Assembly: GCA_938038825.1 (NCBI GenBank)
Contig: CALHST010000193.1
Span: 1-5,281 of the forward strand
Length of the DNA stretch: 5,281 bases
Direction: 5' to 3'
Source of the DNA: an uncultured Paracoccaceae bacterium
GTDB lineage: Bacteria; Pseudomonadota; Alphaproteobacteria; Rhodobacterales; Rhodobacteraceae
The stretch's first letter is position 1. The number at the start of each line of letters is the position of its first letter. A program made the translations under genes and the position numbers. This document shows, in pieces, positions 1 through 5,015 of the stretch. The notes below the pieces were generated by a model that was given only the letters and a program-made list of their open reading frames with translations, did not search any database and had not been told where the DNA came from.

Positions 1-68
1 CGTCCCCGCGCCCAAAACGCGAAGACGGCAAAGACCACTCCGAGAAGTACCAAAAAGACGGTATCCAT
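1..68 (-). CDS. 5' end of a small membrane-anchored protein gene, probably DUF3833 (partial)
   Basis: Only the first 22 codons and two further bases are present; the gene runs off the left edge. The translation starts MDTVFLVLLGVVFAVFAFWA and is then followed by Arg-Gly. That is a single long hydrophobic segment ending in a basic residue, consistent with an N-terminal membrane anchor or uncleaved signal. ATG (68-66) lies 4 nt after the stop of the MFS gene, so it belongs to the same leftward operon. A purine-rich AAGAG about 10 nt upstream, inside the end of the MFS gene, could serve as ribosome binding site. The DUF3833 assignment comes from gene order: in operons I recall from Rhodobacteraceae and from Vibrio/Shewanella, a DUF3833 protein accompanies the FAD oxidoreductase and DUF1365 genes. 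The sequence shown cannot prove it. It could be another small membrane protein; that a gene starts here is fairly secure. Confidence 0.6.
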   Translation of the reverse strand, partial: MDTVFLVLLGVVFAVFAFWARG

Positions 69-72
69 AGTC

Positions 73-1305
73 CTAGGTCTCTTTCATGTTCGTGGAGGCC
101 AAAAGCCCAATTGCCACAAGTTTCAACACACACGGAATCCCCGCGTAAAAGAATGAGAGCATGGTCAATGCGCTCTCGGGGTTGTTGTTGGCCCCCGATT
201 GAAAGCCTGCACGTTCAAGCGCGGGCAAAAGAAGAACCGCCGCGAAGGCCAAGGTGAATTTCGACACAAATGACCACAGCCCAAATCCCTCGGCTGCCGA
301 GGGCGAAATCACAGACATGCGCCGGGCAAACACGGCAGGCAGCAGCGTCAAATCAGCCCCCATCGTCGCCCCAGAGGCCGCGCAAATCAGGGCAAACAGC
401 ACCCAATCGCCGGGCCCCAACATCAACGCGCCGCCAAATGCAACAATCGCCAACACCATAGCTGCTAAAAGAACCCGTTTGACGCCAAACCGCTCAGCCG
501 CGACGCCCCAAAGCGGGGCCGAGAATGCCGCCGACAGGAAGAACATCAACAAAAATGCGTCTTCCATCCCTGGCGCTTGCAGGCGCGTCTCAACAAAGTA
601 AAGGAACAGGGTCGAAGACACAGCGACGGGGGCCGCATTCATCAAAGCGATCAGCAGCAAACGCCGCGCTAAAGGATCATTTAACACCACACCAAGCCCC
701 GAACCGGGAACGACGGATCCGGCCCGCCATTCTCCACGCATTGCAATCACAGCGCACAGTGCAAGAACCGCAAACCCAACTGCGAATCCCGCAAAGGGTC
801 GATCCATCGCATTGCCCAGCATCACGGGTGCTGTCGCGGCCACGCAGACGCCCAGCAAGGCACCGGTTTCTCGCCACCGCGCGAGCCTTAAATGCCCGTC
901 GCCGCTGAGTTGATCGGCCTTCAACACACCTTGCGCGTAGAAGTTGATCGTCAAAAAGGAAAATGCCGAAAACACCAGTGTCAACATGAACGCGAACCAC
1001 AACACTGGCGCGACAGGGGGCGTCACAGCAAACAGCCCGAACATCCCCAGCGCCATCACGGCACTGCCCAGCAACACTGCTGTCCCGCGGCGCGTGCGCA
1101 AAATCTCGGACAAGCGCCCCAAAAGCGGGTCTTGCACCACGTCAAAAAGGCGCAAGCCAAACAGAACAAGCGCCAGCGATGTCAAAGACACACCGTATTC
1201 ATCCACATAGAATTTCGGCGCGTGGATATAAATCGGCAGTCCGGCAGCCGACAACAAGGCGGCATACAGCGCATAGGCTGGCAGTCTTTGGGGCGTGGTG
1301 GTCAT
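73..1305 (-). CDS. MFS transporter, GPH (glycoside-pentoside-hexuronide:cation symporter)-like
   Basis: 410-residue polytopic inner-membrane protein with about 12 hydrophobic segments spread along its length, typical of the major facilitator superfamily. Residues 50-75 contain the conserved cytoplasmic loop of the GPH/MFS_2 group (RLFDVVQDPLLGRLSE, then RTRRG), with the family's Asp-Pro-x-x-Gly and the following basic cluster. A second such loop is seen near 264-277 (PLWGVAAERFGVKR). The open frame extends 52 codons further upstream into the DUF1365 gene, but the Met at 1305 gives the normal MFS N-terminus (MTTTPQRLPAY). It also overlaps the DUF1365 stop as ATGA, so I choose it; a GGAG lies about 10 nt upstream. 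The substrate is unknown. GPH members are classically sugar/cation symporters, but location in a presumed lipid-modification, RpoE-linked operon suggests a lipid-related or stress-product substrate (inference). An equivalent gene sits in the R. sphaeroides rpoE-adjacent cluster as I recall it. Confidence 0.9.
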   Translation of the reverse strand: MTTTPQRLPAYALYAALLSAAGLPIYIHAPKFYVDEYGVSLTSLALVLFGLRLFDVVQDPLLGRLSEILRTRRGTAVLLGSAVMALGMFGLFAVTPPVAPVLWFAFMLTLVFSAFSFLTINFYAQGVLKADQLSGDGHLRLARWRETGALLGVCVAATAPVMLGNAMDRPFAGFAVGFAVLALCAVIAMRGEWRAGSVVPGSGLGVVLNDPLARRLLLIALMNAAPVAVSSTLFLYFVETRLQAPGMEDAFLLMFFLSAAFSAPLWGVAAERFGVKRVLLAAMVLAIVAFGGALMLGPGDWVLFALICAASGATMGADLTLLPAVFARRMSVISPSAAEGFGLWSFVSKFTLAFAAVLLLPALERAGFQSGANNNPESALTMLSFFYAGIPCVLKLVAIGLLASTNMKET

Positions 1306-2090
1306 TCGCCAGGCACTCCGTCTTTGCCCGACCAGCCTTGGCTTAGTTCTTCTTGTGGCGGTGTGGGGCGGGCCCGATAGGCCGCCTTTTTCATCCACAG
1401 CTTCAACGCTTGCCAGTGGATCAGGGTCAACACCCGGCGCGATCCAAACGGGCGGCGCCATAACATCCGCAGGATAGCGCGATTGGTTAACGGCACGCGT
1501 GCGCCCGTCAACGTGGCAACAAGGCCCCCTTCGGATTGGGAATAGTTGATCCAGACACCGATCCGGGTCGCAGAGATGTCAAAGCGGAATTCATAAGCCC
1601 CCTCAACCGGTTGGAAGGGCGAGACATGGAAAATCTTTTGCGCCATCAGCCGGTCTGACGCTTCGATCGGGCGCAGATCCGCATGGTGACACAAATAGGA
1701 ATGGCGATCCCCAAAGGTGTTGGACACTTCCGAGATCACCGCGATCAGCGTCTCACCCGCGCCCCGGCACAACCAGAAAGAGACGGGATTGAACACATGG
1801 CCCAACAGCTTTGGCTGTGCCAGCAATTCGATCCGGGTCACGCCAGAAACCTGATGGGCCTCAAGGACGTCACGCACCCAAGCGGCCCCGCGCCCCGCGT
1901 GTGGCGCGCCGCCATGATCCACATCATCCAGCCCCGCCAAGCCCCGCGCATTGCGCGCGAAGAACCGCGGCCCCTGCACAGGTGCTTCGGCATCCAGCAA
2001 AACGTAATCCACCGAATAGCGGAATGCATTTTGCACAGCCCCTTTGCGCCCGTGAAAGGTCACGCCTTCGATATGATCCACGCCTTGCAT
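1302..2090 (-). CDS. DUF1365 family protein, putative fatty-acid modification enzyme
   Basis: 262-residue soluble protein with the hallmarks of DUF1365: HGRKG...NAFRYSVDYVLLD near residues 13-33, GHVFNPVSFWLC at 97-108, ISEVSNTFGDRHSYL at 119-133, KIFHVSPFQP at 152-161 and HWQALKLWMKKAAY near 225-238. The invariant His, Asn, Glu and Arg residues of these blocks are present, and length is normal for the family. No signal peptide or membrane span is evident. The molecular activity of DUF1365 is not firmly established to my knowledge. The family is repeatedly found next to an FAD amine-oxidase-like protein and a cyclopropane-synthase-like methyltransferase. In R. sphaeroides the linked genes belong to the RpoE regulon and I recall them being tied to furan fatty acid synthesis, so an oxygen-inserting (UfaO-like) role is possible but inferred. 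Its ATG shares one base with the stop of the upstream gene (TAATG), implying translational coupling. Upstream Shine-Dalgarno complementarity is weak. Confidence 0.88.
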   Translation of the reverse strand: MQGVDHIEGVTFHGRKGAVQNAFRYSVDYVLLDAEAPVQGPRFFARNARGLAGLDDVDHGGAPHAGRGAAWVRDVLEAHQVSGVTRIELLAQPKLLGHVFNPVSFWLCRGAGETLIAVISEVSNTFGDRHSYLCHHADLRPIEASDRLMAQKIFHVSPFQPVEGAYEFRFDISATRIGVWINYSQSEGGLVATLTGARVPLTNRAILRMLWRRPFGSRRVLTLIHWQALKLWMKKAAYRARPTPPQEELSQGWSGKDGVPGE

Positions 2091-3391
2091 TACTCTGCAG
2101 CCACCGGAATTGCATCGCGCGCACGGATGGCATCCACCACGTCAATGGCGCTGGACAAACCATCCTCGTGGAAACCGTGGCGCATCCAAGCCCCGCAGAA
2201 CCACGTGTTGGCCGTTCCGTTAAATCTGCGCACGTCTTCCTGTGCCGTCAAAACGCCCAGATCATAAACCGGGTGGCGCAAAACGGTTTGGTCGTAAATG
2301 CAGTCTTCTCGAATGGTGCGCTTGGAATTCAACGTCACGAAATGCGGATCATCCTGCGGAACGGGCTGCAACTTGTTGATCCAATAGGTCAGATCAATGC
2401 GATCTGACTGTTTCTCTGCGTCTTCTGTATAATTCCAGCTCGACCAAACGGCCCGCCGCTTGGGCATGATATCTGCGTCGCAATGCAACACGACATCATT
2501 GGGCTGGTATTTGACTGCTCCCAAAGCGCGGGTTTCATGGGGCAAGGGATCTGACAACATCGTCAAGCTGTCATCGCTATGCGTGGCAAAGATCACTTCG
2601 TCAAAATTCTCGAGCGCACCGCCATAGGCTTTGATCTGCACCGCGCCGCCTTGGCGCTGCACATGTTGAACAGCTGTTCCTGTGCGGATATCCACATTGC
2701 GCCGCCGCATCGCAGCCTCGAGCCTGCGCACATATTCAACTGACCCACCTTTGACAGTGTACCATTGATGCTGACCGGTCGTGTTCAGCAGCGCATGATT
2801 TTCAAAGAACTGCATCATCGCCAACGCAGGGAAATCCATGATCTTTTCCGTCGGGGTTGACCAAATCGCACCGGAAAGCGGCAGCAGATAATAATCCCGG
2901 AACCAATCCCCGGTGCCCAGCAACTGCAAAAACGCACCTGTTGTCACATGTGGGTGTTGCCTTGCCAGATCCAGCGCCTGCGCGTTGAACTTCAGAATGT
3001 CGCGCACCATGCGCAGGAATTTCGGATGTGCCATGTTGCGCTTCTGTGCAAACAACGCCCCTAAGCTGGCCAAACCATATTCCAGCTTTCCTCCCCCGAT
3101 CGAGGCCCCAAAGCTCATGTTGGATTCCACGACAGGCACCGCTAATTCGTGGAACAAAGCCCCCATCAAAGGGTAATTTGCATAGTTGAAGACAAGGAAC
3201 CCCGTGTCGACCGGCTGATCGCCCCGTTTGCCTGCGACGATCGTGCGCGCATGACCGCCAAGGCGCGGTTCGGCCTCAAACAAAGTGACACTATGTTCGG
3301 CACCTAATGTATACGCGGCCCCCATCCCGGAAATTCCGGCACCAATGACTGCAATCTTTTTGGGGCCCCCGGCCTGCAACTCGAACGGCAT
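2090..3391 (-). CDS. FAD-dependent amine-oxidase-like oxidoreductase, candidate fatty acid desaturase (UfaD-like)
   Basis: 433-residue flavoprotein. Residues 13-24 form the dinucleotide-binding Rossmann loop IAVIGAGISGMG (GxGxxG at 17-22). Glu39 ends the second beta strand where it would bind the FAD ribose, and RLGGHA follows at 43-48. VDTGFLVFNYANYP (61-74) is typical of this desaturase/amine oxidase subgroup. Near the C-terminus WFCGAWMRHGFHEDGLSSA (397-415) is the second FAD-contact motif that completes the fold. No signal peptide is seen, so it is cytoplasmic or peripheral to the membrane. Relatives include amine oxidases, phytoene desaturase-like proteins and the proteins annotated as 'NAD/FAD-binding' beside DUF1365. 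In R. sphaeroides the rpoE-linked homologue is a candidate for the furan fatty acid desaturase UfaD, which works on methylated acyl chains of phospholipids; equating this protein with it is my inference. It is first in the leftward operon, with an AGGAG site 6 nt before ATG, which fixes the start. Confidence 0.9.
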   Translation of the reverse strand: MPFELQAGGPKKIAVIGAGISGMGAAYTLGAEHSVTLFEAEPRLGGHARTIVAGKRGDQPVDTGFLVFNYANYPLMGALFHELAVPVVESNMSFGASIGGGKLEYGLASLGALFAQKRNMAHPKFLRMVRDILKFNAQALDLARQHPHVTTGAFLQLLGTGDWFRDYYLLPLSGAIWSTPTEKIMDFPALAMMQFFENHALLNTTGQHQWYTVKGGSVEYVRRLEAAMRRRNVDIRTGTAVQHVQRQGGAVQIKAYGGALENFDEVIFATHSDDSLTMLSDPLPHETRALGAVKYQPNDVVLHCDADIMPKRRAVWSSWNYTEDAEKQSDRIDLTYWINKLQPVPQDDPHFVTLNSKRTIREDCIYDQTVLRHPVYDLGVLTAQEDVRRFNGTANTWFCGAWMRHGFHEDGLSSAIDVVDAIRARDAIPVAAE

Positions 3392-3397
3392 TCAACA

Positions 3398-3402
3398 CTC
3401 CT
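3398..3402 (-). promoter_or_regulatory. Ribosome binding site of the FAD oxidoreductase gene
   Basis: On the minus strand AGGAG lies 6 nt before the ATG at 3391-3389, an ideal Shine-Dalgarno placement. It is the strongest ribosome binding site in the leftward operon. It supports the chosen start and is consistent with this being the first gene of the unit. Confidence 0.85.
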
Positions 3403-3419
3403 GCGACGTATTTTCATAA

Positions 3420-3449
3420 GGGTTACGCAGCAGCAAAGCATTTGGATGT
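3420..3449 (-). promoter_or_regulatory. Putative RpoE-dependent promoter of the leftward operon
   Basis: Reading the minus strand, ACATCC (3449-3444) is followed by an 18-base spacer and TAACCC (3425-3420). It shares ATCCA-N14-GCGTAA with the rightward promoter at exactly the same spacing. The -35 box departs from the R. sphaeroides RpoE consensus TGATC at its first two bases, and the -10 box shares only the leading TAA. A start of transcription about 7 nt downstream would fall near 3413, leaving roughly 22 nt of leader containing the AGGAG site, a sensible architecture. The correspondence to a sigma-E site is inferred from this match and from family knowledge. Confidence 0.55.
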
Positions 3450-3545
3450 AAACTAAAATCAATAAATGTGACGCCCCGAAGGACGCAAAATCATCCGCCG
3501 ACCAGATACCGGCGCAAAAAAACACATCTCTCTCAAATAAAAATG

Positions 3546-3575
3546 TGATCCACCCTGTGTTAGCCCGCGTAATAA
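3546..3575 (+). promoter_or_regulatory. Putative autoregulated RpoE (sigma-E) promoter of rpoE-chrR
   Basis: TGATCC (3546-3551), an 18-base spacer and TAATAA (3570-3575) match the RpoE-dependent promoter pattern known from R. sphaeroides (TGATC at -35 and a TAA-rich -10). That sigma factor transcribes its own operon. A TAAGA, nearer the usual -10 word, begins three bases later (3573-3577). Transcription should begin near 3582, two bases into the upstream ATG of the long rpoE frame (3580), or possibly at that ATG itself. Confidence 0.7.
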
Positions 3576-3717
3576 GAGTATGTTGACCAGCGTTGAAACC
3601 CTGCCGCAAGGCGCCGCATCCCGTGACCACGCACTTTCCGGTGTTTTGGCCGCAAACCATGCGACGCGTCGTCAGGGGCCCAAACGTCGGAAACAAGAAG
3701 AAGAGAATACAAAACGT

Positions 3718-4242
3718 ATGCAGTGGGTCGACCACATGGTCAAAATTGCATCTTCCCAGGACAAAACAGCATTCGCAGAGTTGTTTGGGCACTTTGCCCC
3801 CCGGATCAAAGGTTTTTTGATCAAATCCGGTGCGGATGCCACCTTGGCTGAAGAATGCGCACAAGATGTCATGGCGTCGGTCTGGACAAAGGCGCACATG
3901 TTCGATCCCGCACGCGCCTCTGTTGCGACGTGGATCTTTACGATTGCCCGAAACCGGCGGATTGATATGTTGCGCCGCGAAAAAAGGCCCGAGCCCGAGG
4001 AACTGACTTGGGGACCCGAAGCCGAGCCAGAACAAACCGATGTGCTGGCCTTGCAACAAGAATGTGAAATTTTGGGTCGTGCCCTGCAAGACCTCCCCTC
4101 CCCCCAACGGGATTTAATACAAAAGGCGTATTTCGGGGACATGTCCCATTCTGAAATCGCCGAACAAACGGGTCTGCCCTTGGGTACGATCAAATCGCGA
4201 ATTAGATTGGCGCTGGACCGACTGCGCCACGCAATGAAGTGA
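3718..4242 (+). CDS. rpoE: RNA polymerase ECF sigma factor RpoE (ECF11 type, singlet-oxygen response)
   Basis: 174 residues from the chosen ATG, close to R. sphaeroides RpoE (about 180). Sigma region 2 spans roughly 17-90, with AEECAQDVMASVWTKAHMFD (45-63) followed by ASVATWIFTIARNRRIDMLR (67-86). A short acidic linker follows (EPEELTWGPEAEPEQ). Region 4 spans about 121-172, with LPSPQRDLIQKAYFGDMSH and the promoter-recognition helix GLPLGTIKSRIRLALDRLR (152-170). The sequence is strikingly similar to the R. sphaeroides protein, which directs transcription of photooxidative-stress genes when freed from ChrR. The frame is open 46 codons further, to an ATG at 3580. I prefer 3718 because its N-terminus lines up with the known protein (QWVDHM against DWVALM) and because the predicted promoter sits immediately before 3580. 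The purine-rich GAAGAAGAG upstream of 3718 is only a fair ribosome binding site. chrR follows after 8 nt. Confidence 0.95.
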   Translation: MQWVDHMVKIASSQDKTAFAELFGHFAPRIKGFLIKSGADATLAEECAQDVMASVWTKAHMFDPARASVATWIFTIARNRRIDMLRREKRPEPEELTWGPEAEPEQTDVLALQQECEILGRALQDLPSPQRDLIQKAYFGDMSHSEIAEQTGLPLGTIKSRIRLALDRLRHAMK

Positions 4243-4250
4243 ATGGTAAA

Positions 4251-4907
4251 ATGGCAAACGATATCAAACATCATCTAACGCCGAGTATCCTGATGGCATA
4301 TTCCGCGGGCACACTTCCCGAGGCGTTTAACCTTATTGTCGCAACGCATATCTCGCTATGTGACACCTGCCGCGCAGATGCAGAAAGCTATGACAGCCTG
4401 GGTGGCGCCTTGCTGGAACAGGCGAACGCGTCCGCCGTGGATATGTCCCCCGACAGTCTTGCGGCGACAATGGCACTGATCGCAGGCAGCCCTGTAGAAG
4501 ACATAGCGCGCCCCGTTGTGTCCAAGGGCGTTTTGCCAAGTCCTTTGCAAGATTACGTGGGCGGAGATCTGGCTGACATCAAATGGAAACCGGTTGGCAT
4601 GGGTGTCAAACAGGCCATACTCAAGACGTCCTCAGACGCCACAGCCCGCCTTTTGCTGATCCCGGCCGGCGCTGCAATGCCGGACCACAGCCATAATGGC
4701 GTTGAAATAACGATGGTTCTAAAAGGCGCGTTTCAGGACGAAGACGGGTATTTCGCACGTGGCGACGTCGAAATCGCAGACAGTGATGTGCACCACACCC
4801 CTGTGGCCGATATTCACGAAGACTGCATTTGCCTTGCCGTGACGGATGCACCGTTGAAGTTCCGGAGCCTAATTCCGAAACTGGCCCAACCTTTCCTGCG
4901 TATCTGA
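4251..4907 (+). CDS. chrR: ChrR zinc-binding anti-sigma factor with C-terminal cupin domain
   Basis: 218 residues. The N-terminal anti-sigma domain (about 1-85) binds RpoE and carries the zinc ligands of this family: His8, then HISLCDTC giving His33, Cys37 and Cys40. The C-terminal cupin-like domain (about 97-214) has the second metal site, PDHSHNGVE (His146, His148, Glu152) with His182 in VHHTPV, and the redox-sensitive pair CIC (Cys192, Cys194). All positions reported as metal ligands or important cysteines in R. sphaeroides ChrR appear conserved, so the protein should be functional. It is cytoplasmic. It sequesters RpoE, and singlet oxygen or organic hydroperoxides trigger its loss; the cupin domain is needed for that response. 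A GTG at 4239, overlapping the rpoE stop as GTGA, would add four residues. I prefer ATG 4251 because it matches the family N-terminus, though neither start has a strong Shine-Dalgarno site. Confidence 0.95.
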   Translation: MANDIKHHLTPSILMAYSAGTLPEAFNLIVATHISLCDTCRADAESYDSLGGALLEQANASAVDMSPDSLAATMALIAGSPVEDIARPVVSKGVLPSPLQDYVGGDLADIKWKPVGMGVKQAILKTSSDATARLLLIPAGAAMPDHSHNGVEITMVLKGAFQDEDGYFARGDVEIADSDVHHTPVADIHEDCICLAVTDAPLKFRSLIPKLAQPFLRI

Positions 4908-4930
4908 CGCACGACACCGGACCCACATGC

Positions 4931-4970
4931 GAAAGCCCCGATGCCATAACGGCGCCGGGGCTTTTCTTTT
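4931..4970 (+). terminator. Intrinsic terminator of rpoE-chrR
   Basis: AAAGCCCCG (4932-4940) pairs perfectly with CGGGGCTTT (4956-4964). A further GCC/GGC (4943-4945 with 4951-4953) can pair above a two-by-two internal mismatch, closing a 5-nt ATAAC loop. The hairpin runs into a T-rich tail (CTTTTCTTTT to 4970). It begins 24 nt after the chrR stop and should separate rpoE-chrR from the dehydrogenase gene. The left side has only a short A run, so activity on the opposite strand is unlikely to be strong. Confidence 0.88.
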
Positions 4971-5005
4971 GTGCAAACCGCCGCCACGATGCCTGTAACG
5001 ACAAC

Positions 5006-5010
5006 GGGGA
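5006..5010 (+). promoter_or_regulatory. Ribosome binding site deciding the dehydrogenase start
   Basis: GGGGA lies 5 nt before the ATG at 5016. An in-frame ATG at 4989 would add nine residues but has no purine-rich site before it, so 5016 is preferred. Confidence 0.65.
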
Positions 5011-5015
5011 TCCTC

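Larger units (their letters stand above)
3392..3717. other. Divergent intergenic control region between the FAD oxidoreductase operon and rpoE-chrR
   Basis: About 326 bases separate the leftward ATG at 3391 from the preferred rpoE ATG at 3718. The left half (3411-3580) is clearly more A+T-rich than the surrounding genes, as expected of a promoter region, and contains two promoter-like elements (separate entries). The octamer AAATGTGA occurs twice in the same orientation, at 3464-3471 and 3541-3548; the second copy overlaps the rightward -35 element. The right half (3580-3717) is more G+C-rich and stays open in the rpoE frame from an ATG at 3580. It is therefore either a long 5' leader or coding sequence for an N-terminal extension of RpoE. 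I see no RNA gene, no riboswitch-like structure and no other gene here. Confidence 0.75.

Noticed and set aside
254..1380. Several rightward open frames (for example 254-601, 525-908, 892-1380) opposite the MFS gene
   Set aside because: Their translations are low in hydrophobic order, rich in Arg, Gln, Pro and Ser, and match no family. They lie antisense to a well-supported membrane protein and are best explained as shadows of its codon usage.
1306..1461. Upstream extension of the MFS frame by 52 codons
   Set aside because: The added residues are not like an MFS N-terminus and overlap the end of the DUF1365 gene. The start at 1305 gives an ATGA overlap and a normal N-terminus.
1683..2407. 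Long rightward frames opposite the DUF1365 and FAD genes (1683-2267, 1811-2407)
   Set aside because: There are no recognisable motifs, and the opposite strand carries two genes with conserved family motifs over the same bases.
2388..2408. Perfect inverted repeat GTCAGATC / GATCTGAC with a 5-nt loop
   Set aside because: It lies inside the FAD oxidoreductase coding sequence (encoding part of SDRIDLT), has no T tail and has no obvious role; probably chance in a GATC-rich stretch.
3304..4274. Leftward frames of 267 and 200 codons across the intergenic region, rpoE and the start of chrR
   Set aside because: They would run through the divergent promoter region and lie antisense to rpoE, whose protein is unmistakable. 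Their translations are Cys/Phe/Ser-rich without family features.
4661..4666. TGATCC matches inside coding sequence (for example here in chrR, and at several points in the leftward genes)
   Set aside because: Those I checked lack a TAA-containing -10 element at the right spacing and are explained by codons, so I do not call them RpoE promoters.
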